From Flammeovirgaceae bacterium (GTDB lineage Bacteria > Bacteroidota > Bacteroidia > Cytophagales > Cyclobacteriaceae), in assembly GCA_003232185.1 (NCBI GenBank), contig QIMC01000476.1, positions 1 through 32,559 on the forward strand: a DNA stretch of 32,559 nucleotides. The letters run 5' to 3'. The position numbers and the translations under genes are program-made. Numbering within the stretch: the first letter of the stretch is position 1; every line of letters starts with the position of its first letter. The notes under the pieces are model-generated. The model worked only from the letters and a program-made list of their open reading frames with translations, was not told the origin of the DNA and made no database searches. Positions 25,631-32,559 of the stretch are shown here, piece after piece.

Positions 25631-26395
25631 TTAGGAAGCTACTGTGGTAACCTCATCTGGTAATTCAGATATTTTGGATAATGGAGCAACTCTAAAGGCT
25701 TTTTTGACCTTATGGCCACAATAGGTACAGTTTTGATATTTCAATAACTGACCAGGGTCATTCTCTGTAGGAGTCTCCAACAGTTCTTCCTTAACAACTT
25801 TCAAGGTTTGATAGGTACACTCAGGACACGCAATGGCGTGTAAATGACCCGGATATTTTTCAATTTGTGTATAACCGGTATCTTCATCAACCCAAACATC
25901 ATAATCTATGGAGAAGATATTTTCTTCAGCCTGCATACCTTCATCCAAATGGACATCTTCCTCGTCTTCACTTAGAAGTTTCATGGGTTTACCGGTCTTG
26001 GGAGAGACCCTTGGCTTATACCTCAATTGTTGAAGCTTCCTTTCCAGGAAAGTAGGATAGTAGAAGTTCAATAAATTATGAACCACAGAAATTGCCAAGA
26101 TGGACATCATAGTGGCTACGAACAAACTAACAACGAACCAGACAACCGTAGGATCAGCAGAAAGTGTAGTAAGGTAAACGGCAATTCCTGATATCAGGAA
26201 TACACTGGTATAAAAAAGTAATTTTATCTCATGAATATTTCTGAAATCATATTTGGCCTTGGACTCTCTACTAAGCAGTAACTTGATCCAATAGTAGGCT
26301 AGAACACCCAACCCACAACCCACAACCCCATAGGAGATTACTGCGGCCCATTGGTTCCACAATGCAATACTTTCAATTTTTTCGTATAGTAACAT
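25631..26395 (-). CDS. Membrane protein with TPM-associated zinc-ribbon region
   Basis: 254 aa. Three hydrophobic segments occupy about residues 15-40, 58-78 and 84-105. The C-terminal half looks like the zinc-ribbon region that follows the membrane segment in TPM-domain proteins: KPMKLLSEDEEDVHLDEG, QAEENIFSIDYDVWV, then two CxxC pairs, CPEC (190-193) and CTYC (223-226). In the TPM relatives I know, two further CxxC pairs precede these; here the corresponding places read SPKTGKP and WVDEDTG, with no Cys. The TPM domain itself is absent. So I infer a divergent relative with one remaining zinc site. Function unknown. It has its own terminator; dxs lies about 200 bp upstream on the same strand. 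Confidence 0.65.
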   Translation of the reverse strand: MLLYEKIESIALWNQWAAVISYGVVGCGLGVLAYYWIKLLLSRESKAKYDFRNIHEIKLLFYTSVFLISGIAVYLTTLSADPTVVWFVVSLFVATMMSILAISVVHNLLNFYYPTFLERKLQQLRYKPRVSPKTGKPMKLLSEDEEDVHLDEGMQAEENIFSIDYDVWVDEDTGYTQIEKYPGHLHAIACPECTYQTLKVVKEELLETPTENDPGQLLKYQNCTYCGHKVKKAFRVAPLSKISELPDEVTTVAS

Positions 26396-26592
26396 GGTCT
26401 TAACTTTTTAAAGCAGCTCAATTAATCTAAAATTCAACTAGGTACTAACTGTTTATGACTACGATTTAGCACTATTTGGCAGGGGAGAAAAGCAATATTT
26501 TATTCAAAAATTACATGGGTATAAAAGAGATGGTATTTACCATGAATTAAATACCCCTGGGAGAAATCAATAGACTGAAAAGCCAATAAAGG

Positions 26593-28521
26593 TTAGGTTA
26601 GAGAGTCCGCAGTTCGGCCGACCATCATTTCTATTGCGGCTTCGGCGATGGCTTTGGGGTCAAAACCACATTCCTGATGAAGTTCAATTTGCTGGCCATG
26701 CTCAATTATTTTGTCCGGAATGCCCAATCTTTTTACTGAGGAGTGGTAACCGTGATCAGCCATAAATTCCAATATTGCACTACCGAACCCTCCTTGAAGG
26801 CAACCATCTTCTACGGTCAGTATTTTAGGAAACTTCGCAAATATCTTGTGCAGTAGTTCTTCATCAAGAGGTTTTACAAAACGCATATCATAATGACCTG
26901 GATACAAATGGTGTTTCTGAAGTTCTTTGCAGGCCTCAATGGCATAATTGCCAATATGGCCGATGGTTAAAATTGCCAGTTCTGTTCCATCCATGATCAT
27001 TCTACCGGTGCCAATGGTAACCTCCTTCATCTCTGTTTTCCATTCCGGCATGACTCCGTGCCCGCGGGGATACCTTATGGTAAACGCCTTTCCTTTTCTT
27101 GGCAGTTGGGCGGTATACATCAGATTTCGAAGTTCGGATTCGTTCATAGGGGCGGATACGATCATATTGGGCAAGCACCTCATATAGGCCAGGTCGTATG
27201 CGCCATGATGGGTTGGTCCATCTGCCCCTGCAAAACCTGCCCGATCAAGACAGAAATTCACTGGCAGGTTCTGTATGCAAACATCATGGATAACCTGATC
27301 ATAAGCCCGTTGCATAAACGTACTGTAAATATTGCAATAAGGTATAATACCCTGAGTGGCTAATCCAGCACTAAAAGTAACCGCGTGTTGCTCTGCTATA
27401 CCCACGTCAATGGCACGGTCTGGCATAGCTTCCATCATGATGTTCATGGAAGAACCTGAAGGCATGGCAGGGGTTATTCCCATGATCTTGTCGTTTTTCT
27501 TAGCCAACTCCACCATAGTATGCCCAAAGACCTGTTGATATTTGGGAGGTTGTGGCGTGTTATATGTCTTTTTGAAAATCTCTCCGGTAACTTTATCGAA
27601 AGTTCCTGGGGCGTGCCATTTGGTTTGATCCTTTTCGGCTATAGGAAATCCTTTACCTTTAACTGTTATACAATGCAAAATTTTAGGACCGGGAATATGC
27701 TGAAGGTCTTTGAGCACATGAACCAGGTGATCCACATCATGCCCGTCTACCGGGCCAAAGTAGCGAAGGTTTAGCGATTCAAATAAATTGCTCTGTTTGA
27801 GTAGCACGGATTTCAACCCATTTTCTACATTTGATACTACCTCCCGGGCAGAAGAGCCAAACGTACTGAGCTTTCCGAGTGCATGCCACAGTTCGTCTTT
27901 TACTTTATTATAGGTTTGAGAAGTGGTAATGTCCGTCAGATAGTTTTTTAATGCCCCAACATTAGGGTCAATTGACATACAATTATCGTTCAGGATTATT
28001 AGCAGGTTGCAATTAGAGACCCCAGCATGATTCATGGCTTCAAATGCCAGCCCGGCGGTCATGGCACCATCACCGATAACTGCAATGTGTTGCTTATCGC
28101 TGATCTGAAGATATTCTGAAGCATGGGCCATTCCCAGTGCGGCGGAGATTGAGGTAGAGCTATGTCCAACTCCAAAAGTGTCGTAAATACTCTCATCTCG
28201 CTTGGGAAAGCCTGAGATTCCACCATATAGTCTGCTGGTGTGAAATATGTCTTTTCGTCCGGTTAATATTTTGTGACCATACGCCTGATGACCTACATCC
28301 CAAACCAACTGGTCTACCGGAGTATTAAATACATAGTGAAGAGCTATCGTTAGTTCAACAACCCCAAGACTGGCTCCAAAATGCCCCCCGTATACCGAAA
28401 CTAAGTCTACAATGAATTGCCGGAGCTCCTGAGTTAAAAGCACCAACTGTTCCTGCTTTAGCTTTTTCAGGTCTTGTGGACTATCAATAGTAGCTAATAA
28501 TTTGCCGGGCTCAATTAACAT
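26593..28521 (-). CDS. dxs: 1-deoxy-D-xylulose-5-phosphate synthase
   Basis: First enzyme of the MEP isoprenoid pathway: condenses pyruvate and glyceraldehyde-3-phosphate with thiamine diphosphate; DXP also feeds thiamine and pyridoxal synthesis in many bacteria. 642 aa, standard length. Visible are GGHFGASLGVVELTIALHYV, WDVGHQAYGHKILTGR, the TPP/Mg site GDGAMTAGLAFEAMNHAG (150-167) with NDNCMSI, and the transketolase-like pyrimidine domain with DVGIAEQHAVTFSAGLA and DRAGFAGADGPTHHGAYDL. The C-terminal transketolase domain ends around FDPKAIAEAAIEMM. No TPP riboswitch is evident in the leader. Confidence 0.98.
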   Translation of the reverse strand: MLIEPGKLLATIDSPQDLKKLKQEQLVLLTQELRQFIVDLVSVYGGHFGASLGVVELTIALHYVFNTPVDQLVWDVGHQAYGHKILTGRKDIFHTSRLYGGISGFPKRDESIYDTFGVGHSSTSISAALGMAHASEYLQISDKQHIAVIGDGAMTAGLAFEAMNHAGVSNCNLLIILNDNCMSIDPNVGALKNYLTDITTSQTYNKVKDELWHALGKLSTFGSSAREVVSNVENGLKSVLLKQSNLFESLNLRYFGPVDGHDVDHLVHVLKDLQHIPGPKILHCITVKGKGFPIAEKDQTKWHAPGTFDKVTGEIFKKTYNTPQPPKYQQVFGHTMVELAKKNDKIMGITPAMPSGSSMNIMMEAMPDRAIDVGIAEQHAVTFSAGLATQGIIPYCNIYSTFMQRAYDQVIHDVCIQNLPVNFCLDRAGFAGADGPTHHGAYDLAYMRCLPNMIVSAPMNESELRNLMYTAQLPRKGKAFTIRYPRGHGVMPEWKTEMKEVTIGTGRMIMDGTELAILTIGHIGNYAIEACKELQKHHLYPGHYDMRFVKPLDEELLHKIFAKFPKILTVEDGCLQGGFGSAILEFMADHGYHSSVKRLGIPDKIIEHGQQIELHQECGFDPKAIAEAAIEMMVGRTADSLT

Positions 28522-28652
28522 TCAGCTCCTGTTTTTTTATATAAACTGACATAAAAGTACAATGTTTTGGAAACTACTACAATATTTTCTGCAGGCAATC
28601 AGTCTATCCACTTTTTTTTTAAGGTCCTGTAATTAATTCGAAGTATAAATGA

Positions 28653-28660
28653 TATCTTTG
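28653..28660 (+). promoter_or_regulatory. Candidate -7 element for scpA, overlapping an inverted repeat
   Basis: TATCTTTG is an exact match to TAnnTTTG, about 105 bp before the preferred scpA start. No good TTTG is present at -33. Its last five bases are part of the inverted repeat CTTTGACT-AGTGCCG-AGTCAAAG (28656-28678). Confidence 0.4.
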
Positions 28661-28678
28661 ACTAGTGCCGAGTCAAAG
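28656..28678. repeat. Inverted repeat in the scpA leader
   Basis: CTTTGACT and AGTCAAAG form a perfect 8-bp inverted repeat with a 7-bp spacer. It overlaps the candidate -7 element, so it could be an operator or, if transcription begins just downstream of the -7 element, part of a 5' hairpin. No U tract follows, so it is not a terminator. Confidence 0.6.
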
Positions 28679-28765
28679 GTTAAATGACGGGTAAGGGGGA
28701 AGTAGATTTAGCCTTGACACTAGCCCATATTTTTGAATTTTACCCCAGAATTAACCAATATTAAA

Positions 28766-29515
28766 TTGAGTTTTGAGATAAAGCTTCCTCTGTTTGAAGG
28801 CCCTTTTGATCTGCTTTTGTTTTTTATACAACGCGATGAGCTGGATATTTACGATATCCCCATTACCACCATCACGGTTGACTTCTTAGCATACATCCAG
28901 GAGCTGGAATATCTAAATATTGAGGTGGCTAGTGAATTTATTCTAGTAGCTGCTACCCTCATGCGTATCAAAGCTAAAATGTTGCTGCCCCGTCCGGTGT
29001 TGGATGAAGATGGCAATGAGATTGATCCCAGGGAAGAGTTGGTGAGACATTTACTGGAGTATAAAAAGTATAAATCGGTACTGTCCCAATTGCAAGAAAT
29101 GGAGTTGAACCGATCACAACGGGAGCCCCGTGGCAACACATTATCTGAAATTCGGACCCTGTCAGCAACCACCAACGTTGAGGCAGAACTGCAGGACGTG
29201 GATCTTTACAAATTGCTTAAGACCTTTCAAGGAGTAATGGAGCGATTCGAAAATGAGCGTCAGCGACCAGTACACCAGGTGGTTCAATACCCATATAGTA
29301 TTGAAAAACAAAAGACCCTGTTGATGCAGGACCTGGTGCCAGGGCAAAGGCTTTCATTCATTGATATTATTAGCAAAGAAGCCAATAAAGTGGTGGTAAT
29401 TTTCAACTTTTTAGCAATTCTGGAACTACTTCAACTTCAGTTGATCACGTTACATTTAGGCATAGGATTCAACAATTTTTGGATCGAAAGGCTGGAGGAA
29501 GCCTTGGTAGAATAG
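28766..29515 (+). CDS. scpA: Segregation and condensation protein A (kleisin)
   Basis: Kleisin subunit that bridges SMC heads in the condensin complex for chromosome compaction and segregation; ScpB is not in this window. LPLFEGPFDLLLFFIQRDELDIYDIPI is the N-terminal ScpA signature, followed by the Glu-rich middle and a C-terminal winged-helix-like stretch IFNFLAILELLQLQLI. The frame has no ATG before residue 68 of the track ORF. The track uses TTG at 28733 (260 aa); I prefer TTG at 28766, which gives MSFEIKLPLFEGPF, the usual beginning in this phylum, and 249 aa. Either way it uses a rare start. The next gene begins directly after its stop. Confidence 0.93.
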   Translation: MSFEIKLPLFEGPFDLLLFFIQRDELDIYDIPITTITVDFLAYIQELEYLNIEVASEFILVAATLMRIKAKMLLPRPVLDEDGNEIDPREELVRHLLEYKKYKSVLSQLQEMELNRSQREPRGNTLSEIRTLSATTNVEAELQDVDLYKLLKTFQGVMERFENERQRPVHQVVQYPYSIEKQKTLLMQDLVPGQRLSFIDIISKEANKVVVIFNFLAILELLQLQLITLHLGIGFNNFWIERLEEALVE

Positions 29516-30595
29516 ATGTCCCAGGACTCTGGAAAAATAATCGAAACCTTAAATCCTAATAAAGTATGGATTCCGGTCTTATTCGGACTGGGAATAGTGG
29601 CTTATTTGTTCTACAGCGATCCTGATGTAAGTGTTGAAAACCTGGCCTTAATCATGAACGCCCGTCCGGGGATGTTCTCTCTGGCACTACTTATGATCCT
29701 GGCCCGTGCAGTGCTTTATATTTATCGCATCAAAGTAATCGCTAAAGAACACCTTGACTGGACCAGTTCGGTTTATGTAATTATTCTTTGGGAGTTTGCA
29801 AGTGCTGTTACACCATCAGTAGTGGGTGGCACTGCGGTTGCAGTGTTTATTCTGTTGAAAGAAGGAGTGAGCTTAGGTAAATCATTGGCCTTGGTCATGC
29901 TCACCGCCATCATGGATAATCTGATTTTTGTGGTCTTTGCCCCGATGGTTTTCTTTTTTGCTGAGGGGCAGATTATCCCTGAATCACCCCAGCCATTAGA
30001 ATTCATGGGATGGTCATTCAGCCCACAAACAGGTATTCAAGTACTGTTTTGGATTAGCTACGTGCTTATTGCTCTTTATACTTTGAGTATGGCATATGCC
30101 TTATTTCTCAAACCAAGGGCTTTCAAATGGATTTTGTTAAAACTGACCACCATTAAGTTTTTAAGACGCTGGCGTCATAGTGCATACGAGCATGGGAATG
30201 AAATTATTTGGGCTTCCAGTCAGTTAAAAGGAAAACGACTGACCTTTTGGTTGACAATTTCTGGAGTAACGATATTGATATGGGCTGTAAGATATTTACA
30301 ACTGAACCTGATCATTGCCTCCTTCATCGATCTTCCAATTGCCGACCATCTTTTAATATTTGCCCGTCAGATCATTCTGTGGATTATTATGCTGGTATCA
30401 CCCACGCCGGGGAGCAGTGGAGCCGCAGAGTTCTTCTTTCCCCTGTTTTTTGAAGATTACCTGGGTCAGTACACACTCATTGCCAACATCAGCTGGAGGG
30501 CATTGTCATTCTATCCATATTTGCTTTTAGGAGCCATTTTTCTACCCCGATGGCTACGGAAGGTTTATAAGGTTAAGCAATCTAAAGCTTCCTAA
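29516..30595 (+). CDS. Flippase-like (MprF/UPF0104-type) membrane protein, second copy
   Basis: 359 aa with about eight membrane segments, no signal peptide cleavage site and no soluble catalytic domain. [20 protein letters not shown], the [21 protein letters not shown] stretch and the C-terminal [18 protein letters not shown] are typical of the flippase-like LPG-synthase TM family. It is diverged from the copy at 106-1131. Its ATG follows the scpA TAG with no intervening base, so it is in the same operon. It converges on ndk, and the two stop codons overlap within CTAA. Substrate unknown. Confidence 0.87.
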   Translation: MSQDSGKIIETLNPNKVWIPVLFGLGIVAYLFYSDPDVSVENLALIMNARPGMFSLALLMILARAVLYIYRIKVIAKEHLDWTSSVYVIILWEFASAVTPSVVGGTAVAVFILLKEGVSLGKSLALVMLTAIMDNLIFVVFAPMVFFFAEGQIIPESPQPLEFMGWSFSPQTGIQVLFWISYVLIALYTLSMAYALFLKPRAFKWILLKLTTIKFLRRWRHSAYEHGNEIIWASSQLKGKRLTFWLTISGVTILIWAVRYLQLNLIIASFIDLPIADHLLIFARQIILWIIMLVSPTPGSSGAAEFFFPLFFEDYLGQYTLIANISWRALSFYPYLLLGAIFLPRWLRKVYKVKQSKAS

Positions 30596-31011
30596 TACCG
30601 CTCTAATTCAGAGAAGAAAAATCCTGCCTCAATCAGTGCATTTTCGTCAGAATCTGATCCGTGGATGGCATTTGCTTCTATGGAGGTGGCAAATAATTGA
30701 CGAATGGTGCCGGCCGCAGCATCTGATGGGTTAGTGGCTCCAATAAGTGTTCTGAAATCGTCGACTGCATTGTCTTTGGTCAGAATCATGGCAACAATGG
30801 GCCCGGAAGACATATAATTACACAGATCTTGATAGAAGGGGCGCCCCCTATGGACTGCATAAAATTTCCCTGCTACTTCCTGATTCAATCGGGTTTTCTT
30901 AATTGCTACAATATTGAATCCTGCTTCTTCAATCATCTTGATGATGGCTCCGGAATTACCAGCACTTACTGCATCTGGTTTGATCATAGTGTATGTTGTT
31001 CTTCCCTTCAT
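30592..31011 (-). CDS. ndk: Nucleoside diphosphate kinase
   Basis: Transfers the gamma phosphate between nucleoside triphosphates and diphosphates; cytoplasmic. 139 aa, standard. [12 protein letters not shown] opens the fold, [22 protein letters not shown] carries nucleotide-binding residues, and [18 protein letters not shown] leads to the active-site [12 protein letters not shown] with phospho-accepting His117. It overlaps the convergent flippase-like gene by 4 bp. Confidence 0.98.
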   Translation of the reverse strand: MKGRTTYTMIKPDAVSAGNSGAIIKMIEEAGFNIVAIKKTRLNQEVAGKFYAVHRGRPFYQDLCNYMSSGPIVAMILTKDNAVDDFRTLIGATNPSDAAAGTIRQLFATSIEANAIHGSDSDENALIEAGFFFSELERY

Positions 31012-31110
31012 ATCTCGATTTTATTATTTGTTGCTTGAAACAGCGCGCTAAGTTATTACTTTTTACAAATTAATTCATGCCTCCAATCATTCCTTTTGAT
31101 TATGCCACTC

Positions 31111-31141
31111 TTTGTTTTTTATGTATTTATTCACACCTTTG
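31111..31141 (+). promoter_or_regulatory. Candidate promoter for the DHH phosphoesterase gene
   Basis: TTTG (31111-31114) is followed after exactly 19 bp by CACCTTTG (31134-31141), one mismatch from the -7 consensus TAnnTTTG. Transcription would begin near 31148, downstream of the track start at 31112 but upstream of the preferred ATG at 31181, which supports the shorter protein. Confidence 0.45.
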
Positions 31142-31180
31142 CAGATCACAATTCAGCCGATATTGCCGGCTTGGGTATCA

Positions 31181-32176
31181 ATGCAGGATTTTCAAGCTTT
31201 TAAAGAGCTACTTAACACTCCCAAAAATATTATAATAGTTACCCATCATAAACCCGATGCTGATGCATTGGGTTCTTCATTGGGTCTCTGGGGATATTTA
31301 AAGAAAAAAGGTCATCGGGTTACCGTTATTACCCCTTCTGACTACCCTGATTTCCTCCATTGGATGAAAGGGAATGACGAAGTACTCATATATGAAAAGA
31401 GCAAAAAAACAGCAATCAATCAATTGATTGATTCGGCAGACATCATTTTCTGCCTTGATTTTTCAAATTTACATCGCATCAATGAACTGGGTGAGCATGT
31501 AGGTCAATCAGATGCCGTAAAGGTATTGGTGGACCACCATTTGGATCCGGAGGATTTTGCCACCTACAAGTTTTGGAGCATAGAGGCTGCGGCTACCGCT
31601 GAACTTATATACGAGCTCATCATGTCATTGGGTGATGCTGAGTTGATTGACCAGGATATAGCCGAGGCGCTTTACGCAGGAATTATGACTGATACCGGCT
31701 CCTTTCAGCATTCTAATACAACCCAAAATGTACACCGAATTACCGCTTCTCTAATTGAATTTGGGGCAGATACCCATAAAGTGGCCAGATCTATATATAA
31801 CTCAAATACTCTGGATAGACTGCGTTTTATCGGATTCTCATTGAGTCAGCGTTTAGAAGTGCTGGCAGGGCTCAATGTGGCTTTGTTTGCCATTTCTAAG
31901 CAAGACCTGGCCATGTTTAATTCAAAAACAGGAGATACGGAGGGATTGGTAAACTACGCGTTGTCCATTCGGGGGATTGTATTGGCTGCATTGATGATCG
32001 ATCATGGGGAATTAATAAAGATTTCTTTTCGTTCTGTAGGAGACTTTCCGGCAAATGAGCTGGCCCAGAAGTATTTCAACGGTGGAGGACATAAAAATGC
32101 TGCCGGCGGCAGATCTACTAAATTTAAAAAATTATTGCCATCATTTAAATCTAAACTAACCAGTTCATCAAAATAA
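31181..32176 (+). CDS. DHH family phosphoesterase, NrnA-like
   Basis: 331 aa from ATG 31181 (MQDFQAFKEL); the track start at 31112 adds 23 residues read through a likely promoter. The DHH domain shows VTHHKPDADALGSSLGLW, CLDFSNLHR and the DHH motif in VDHHLDP, then GIMTDTGSFQHSNTT; the DHHA1 domain ends in FNGGGHKNAAGG. This layout matches NrnA-type proteins, which degrade short oligoribonucleotides (and pAp in some species) with Mn2+; related enzymes cleave pApA or cyclic dinucleotides. The exact substrate cannot be chosen from sequence. It is followed 6 bp later by the FKBP-like lipoprotein gene. Confidence 0.9.
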   Translation: MQDFQAFKELLNTPKNIIIVTHHKPDADALGSSLGLWGYLKKKGHRVTVITPSDYPDFLHWMKGNDEVLIYEKSKKTAINQLIDSADIIFCLDFSNLHRINELGEHVGQSDAVKVLVDHHLDPEDFATYKFWSIEAAATAELIYELIMSLGDAELIDQDIAEALYAGIMTDTGSFQHSNTTQNVHRITASLIEFGADTHKVARSIYNSNTLDRLRFIGFSLSQRLEVLAGLNVALFAISKQDLAMFNSKTGDTEGLVNYALSIRGIVLAALMIDHGELIKISFRSVGDFPANELAQKYFNGGGHKNAAGGRSTKFKKLLPSFKSKLTSSSK

Positions 32177-32182
32177 GAAAAA

Positions 32183-32559
32183 ATGTTTGAAAGAATAATA
32201 TCAGTATTGACAGTTGTAACGCTATTGGTTTCCAGCTGTGGAAAACAAGCGGGATTCGAAACCACCGACTCAGGCCTTGAATATAAATTTGTAAGCAAAG
32301 GTGATTCTGGGAACCAGCCCGAGGAAGGACAGATTGTAACCCTCAACTTATCTATGATCAGTGCAGGAGACAGCATATTGTTGGAGGCGACCAACATGCC
32401 TATTCAAAGGGTGGAACAAATGTGGAACCTAAAGGGTGGAATTGAAGAAGCTTTTGCTATGCTATCTCAAGGCGATAGTTTAATTGCCAAAGTGAAAGCC
32501 GGTGATTTGTATACACGAACCTGGCAAATGCCTGTTCCTCCTAATATAAAAGAGGATGA
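32183..32559 (+). CDS. FKBP-like peptidyl-prolyl isomerase lipoprotein (3' truncated by window)
   Basis: Not in the ORF track because it runs off the window: 125 complete codons and two bases are present. It begins MFERIISVLTVVTLLVSSCGKQ, a signal peptide with a lipobox-like VSSC (Cys19). DSGLEYKFVSKGDSGNQPEEGQ is the usual lead-in to an FKBP domain, and MWNLKGGIEEAFAMLSQGDS resembles the FKBP stretch that precedes the active-site loop. I therefore call it an FKBP-type isomerase or a degenerate relative; the catalytic half lies mostly beyond the edge. It starts 6 bp after the DHH gene and is probably co-transcribed with it. Confidence 0.7.
   Translation, partial: MFERIISVLTVVTLLVSSCGKQAGFETTDSGLEYKFVSKGDSGNQPEEGQIVTLNLSMISAGDSILLEATNMPIQRVEQMWNLKGGIEEAFAMLSQGDSLIAKVKAGDLYTRTWQMPVPPNIKED

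Noticed and set aside
28522-28600. Possible TPP riboswitch upstream of dxs
   Set aside because: No THI-box-like CUGAGA or related core motifs are visible on the minus strand in the short leader.

Overview
The window is a stretch of chromosome from a member of the Bacteroidota, most likely order Cytophagales. The pointers are several Bacteroidota-type families (a DUF4270 lipoprotein, an Oar-like TonB-dependent outer-membrane protein, an SdiA-regulated-type lipoprotein, a short GT5 glycogen-synthase-like protein), AT-rich intergenic regions with TAnnTTTG promoter elements instead of strong Shine-Dalgarno sites, and many lipoprotein signal peptides. It looks like core genome: I see no insertion sequence, integrase, phage gene, CRISPR array, rRNA or tRNA. 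About 27 protein genes are supported; the last one runs off the right edge.

Layout. 1-2.0 kb, minus strand: panC and an MprF-type flippase-like membrane protein. 2.1-6.2 kb, plus strand: a short, probably inactive GT5 protein, a DUF4270 lipoprotein whose signal-peptide codons contain a terminator-like hairpin, and glmS. 6.2-6.9 kb, minus: a degenerate 3-hydroxyacyl-CoA dehydrogenase-like protein. 6.9-10.4 kb, plus: ridA-like, gltX, a 75-aa basic protein coupled to gltX, and a saccharopine/alanine dehydrogenase-like oxidoreductase. 10.4-12.1 kb, minus: rho with an octapeptide-repeat linker. 12.3-14.1 kb, plus: serS and a GNAT acetyltransferase. 14.2-15.4 kb, minus: an HD-domain protein fused to a PycTM (Pycsar effector-like) membrane module. 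15.5-16.5 kb, plus: an SdiA-regulated-type lipoprotein. 16.7-20.3 kb, minus: a short SSB, an unknown 169-aa protein and a large secreted M14 carboxypeptidase. 20.4-25.3 kb, plus: the Oar-like receptor and an MltF-type lytic transglycosylase. 25.6-28.5 kb, minus: a TPM-relative zinc-ribbon membrane protein and dxs. 28.7-30.6 kb, plus: scpA (TTG start) and a second flippase-like protein. 30.6-31.0 kb, minus: ndk. 31.2-32.6 kb, plus: an NrnA-like DHH phosphoesterase and a truncated FKBP-like lipoprotein.

Most genes are housekeeping: translation (gltX, serS), transcription termination (rho), cofactor and precursor synthesis (panC, dxs, glmS, ndk), chromosome condensation (scpA), nucleotide turnover (NrnA-like) and envelope functions (MltF, Oar-like receptor, lipoproteins). 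The points most worth a second look are the HD-PycTM fusion with no cyclase gene in view, the terminator-like hairpin embedded in the DUF4270 signal-peptide codons, the loss of key residues in three otherwise recognisable proteins (GT5-like, hydroxyacyl-CoA dehydrogenase-like, TPM-type zinc ribbon), the 24-bp repeat array in rho, and possible gene debris downstream of mltF. I did not find a clearly new multi-gene system.
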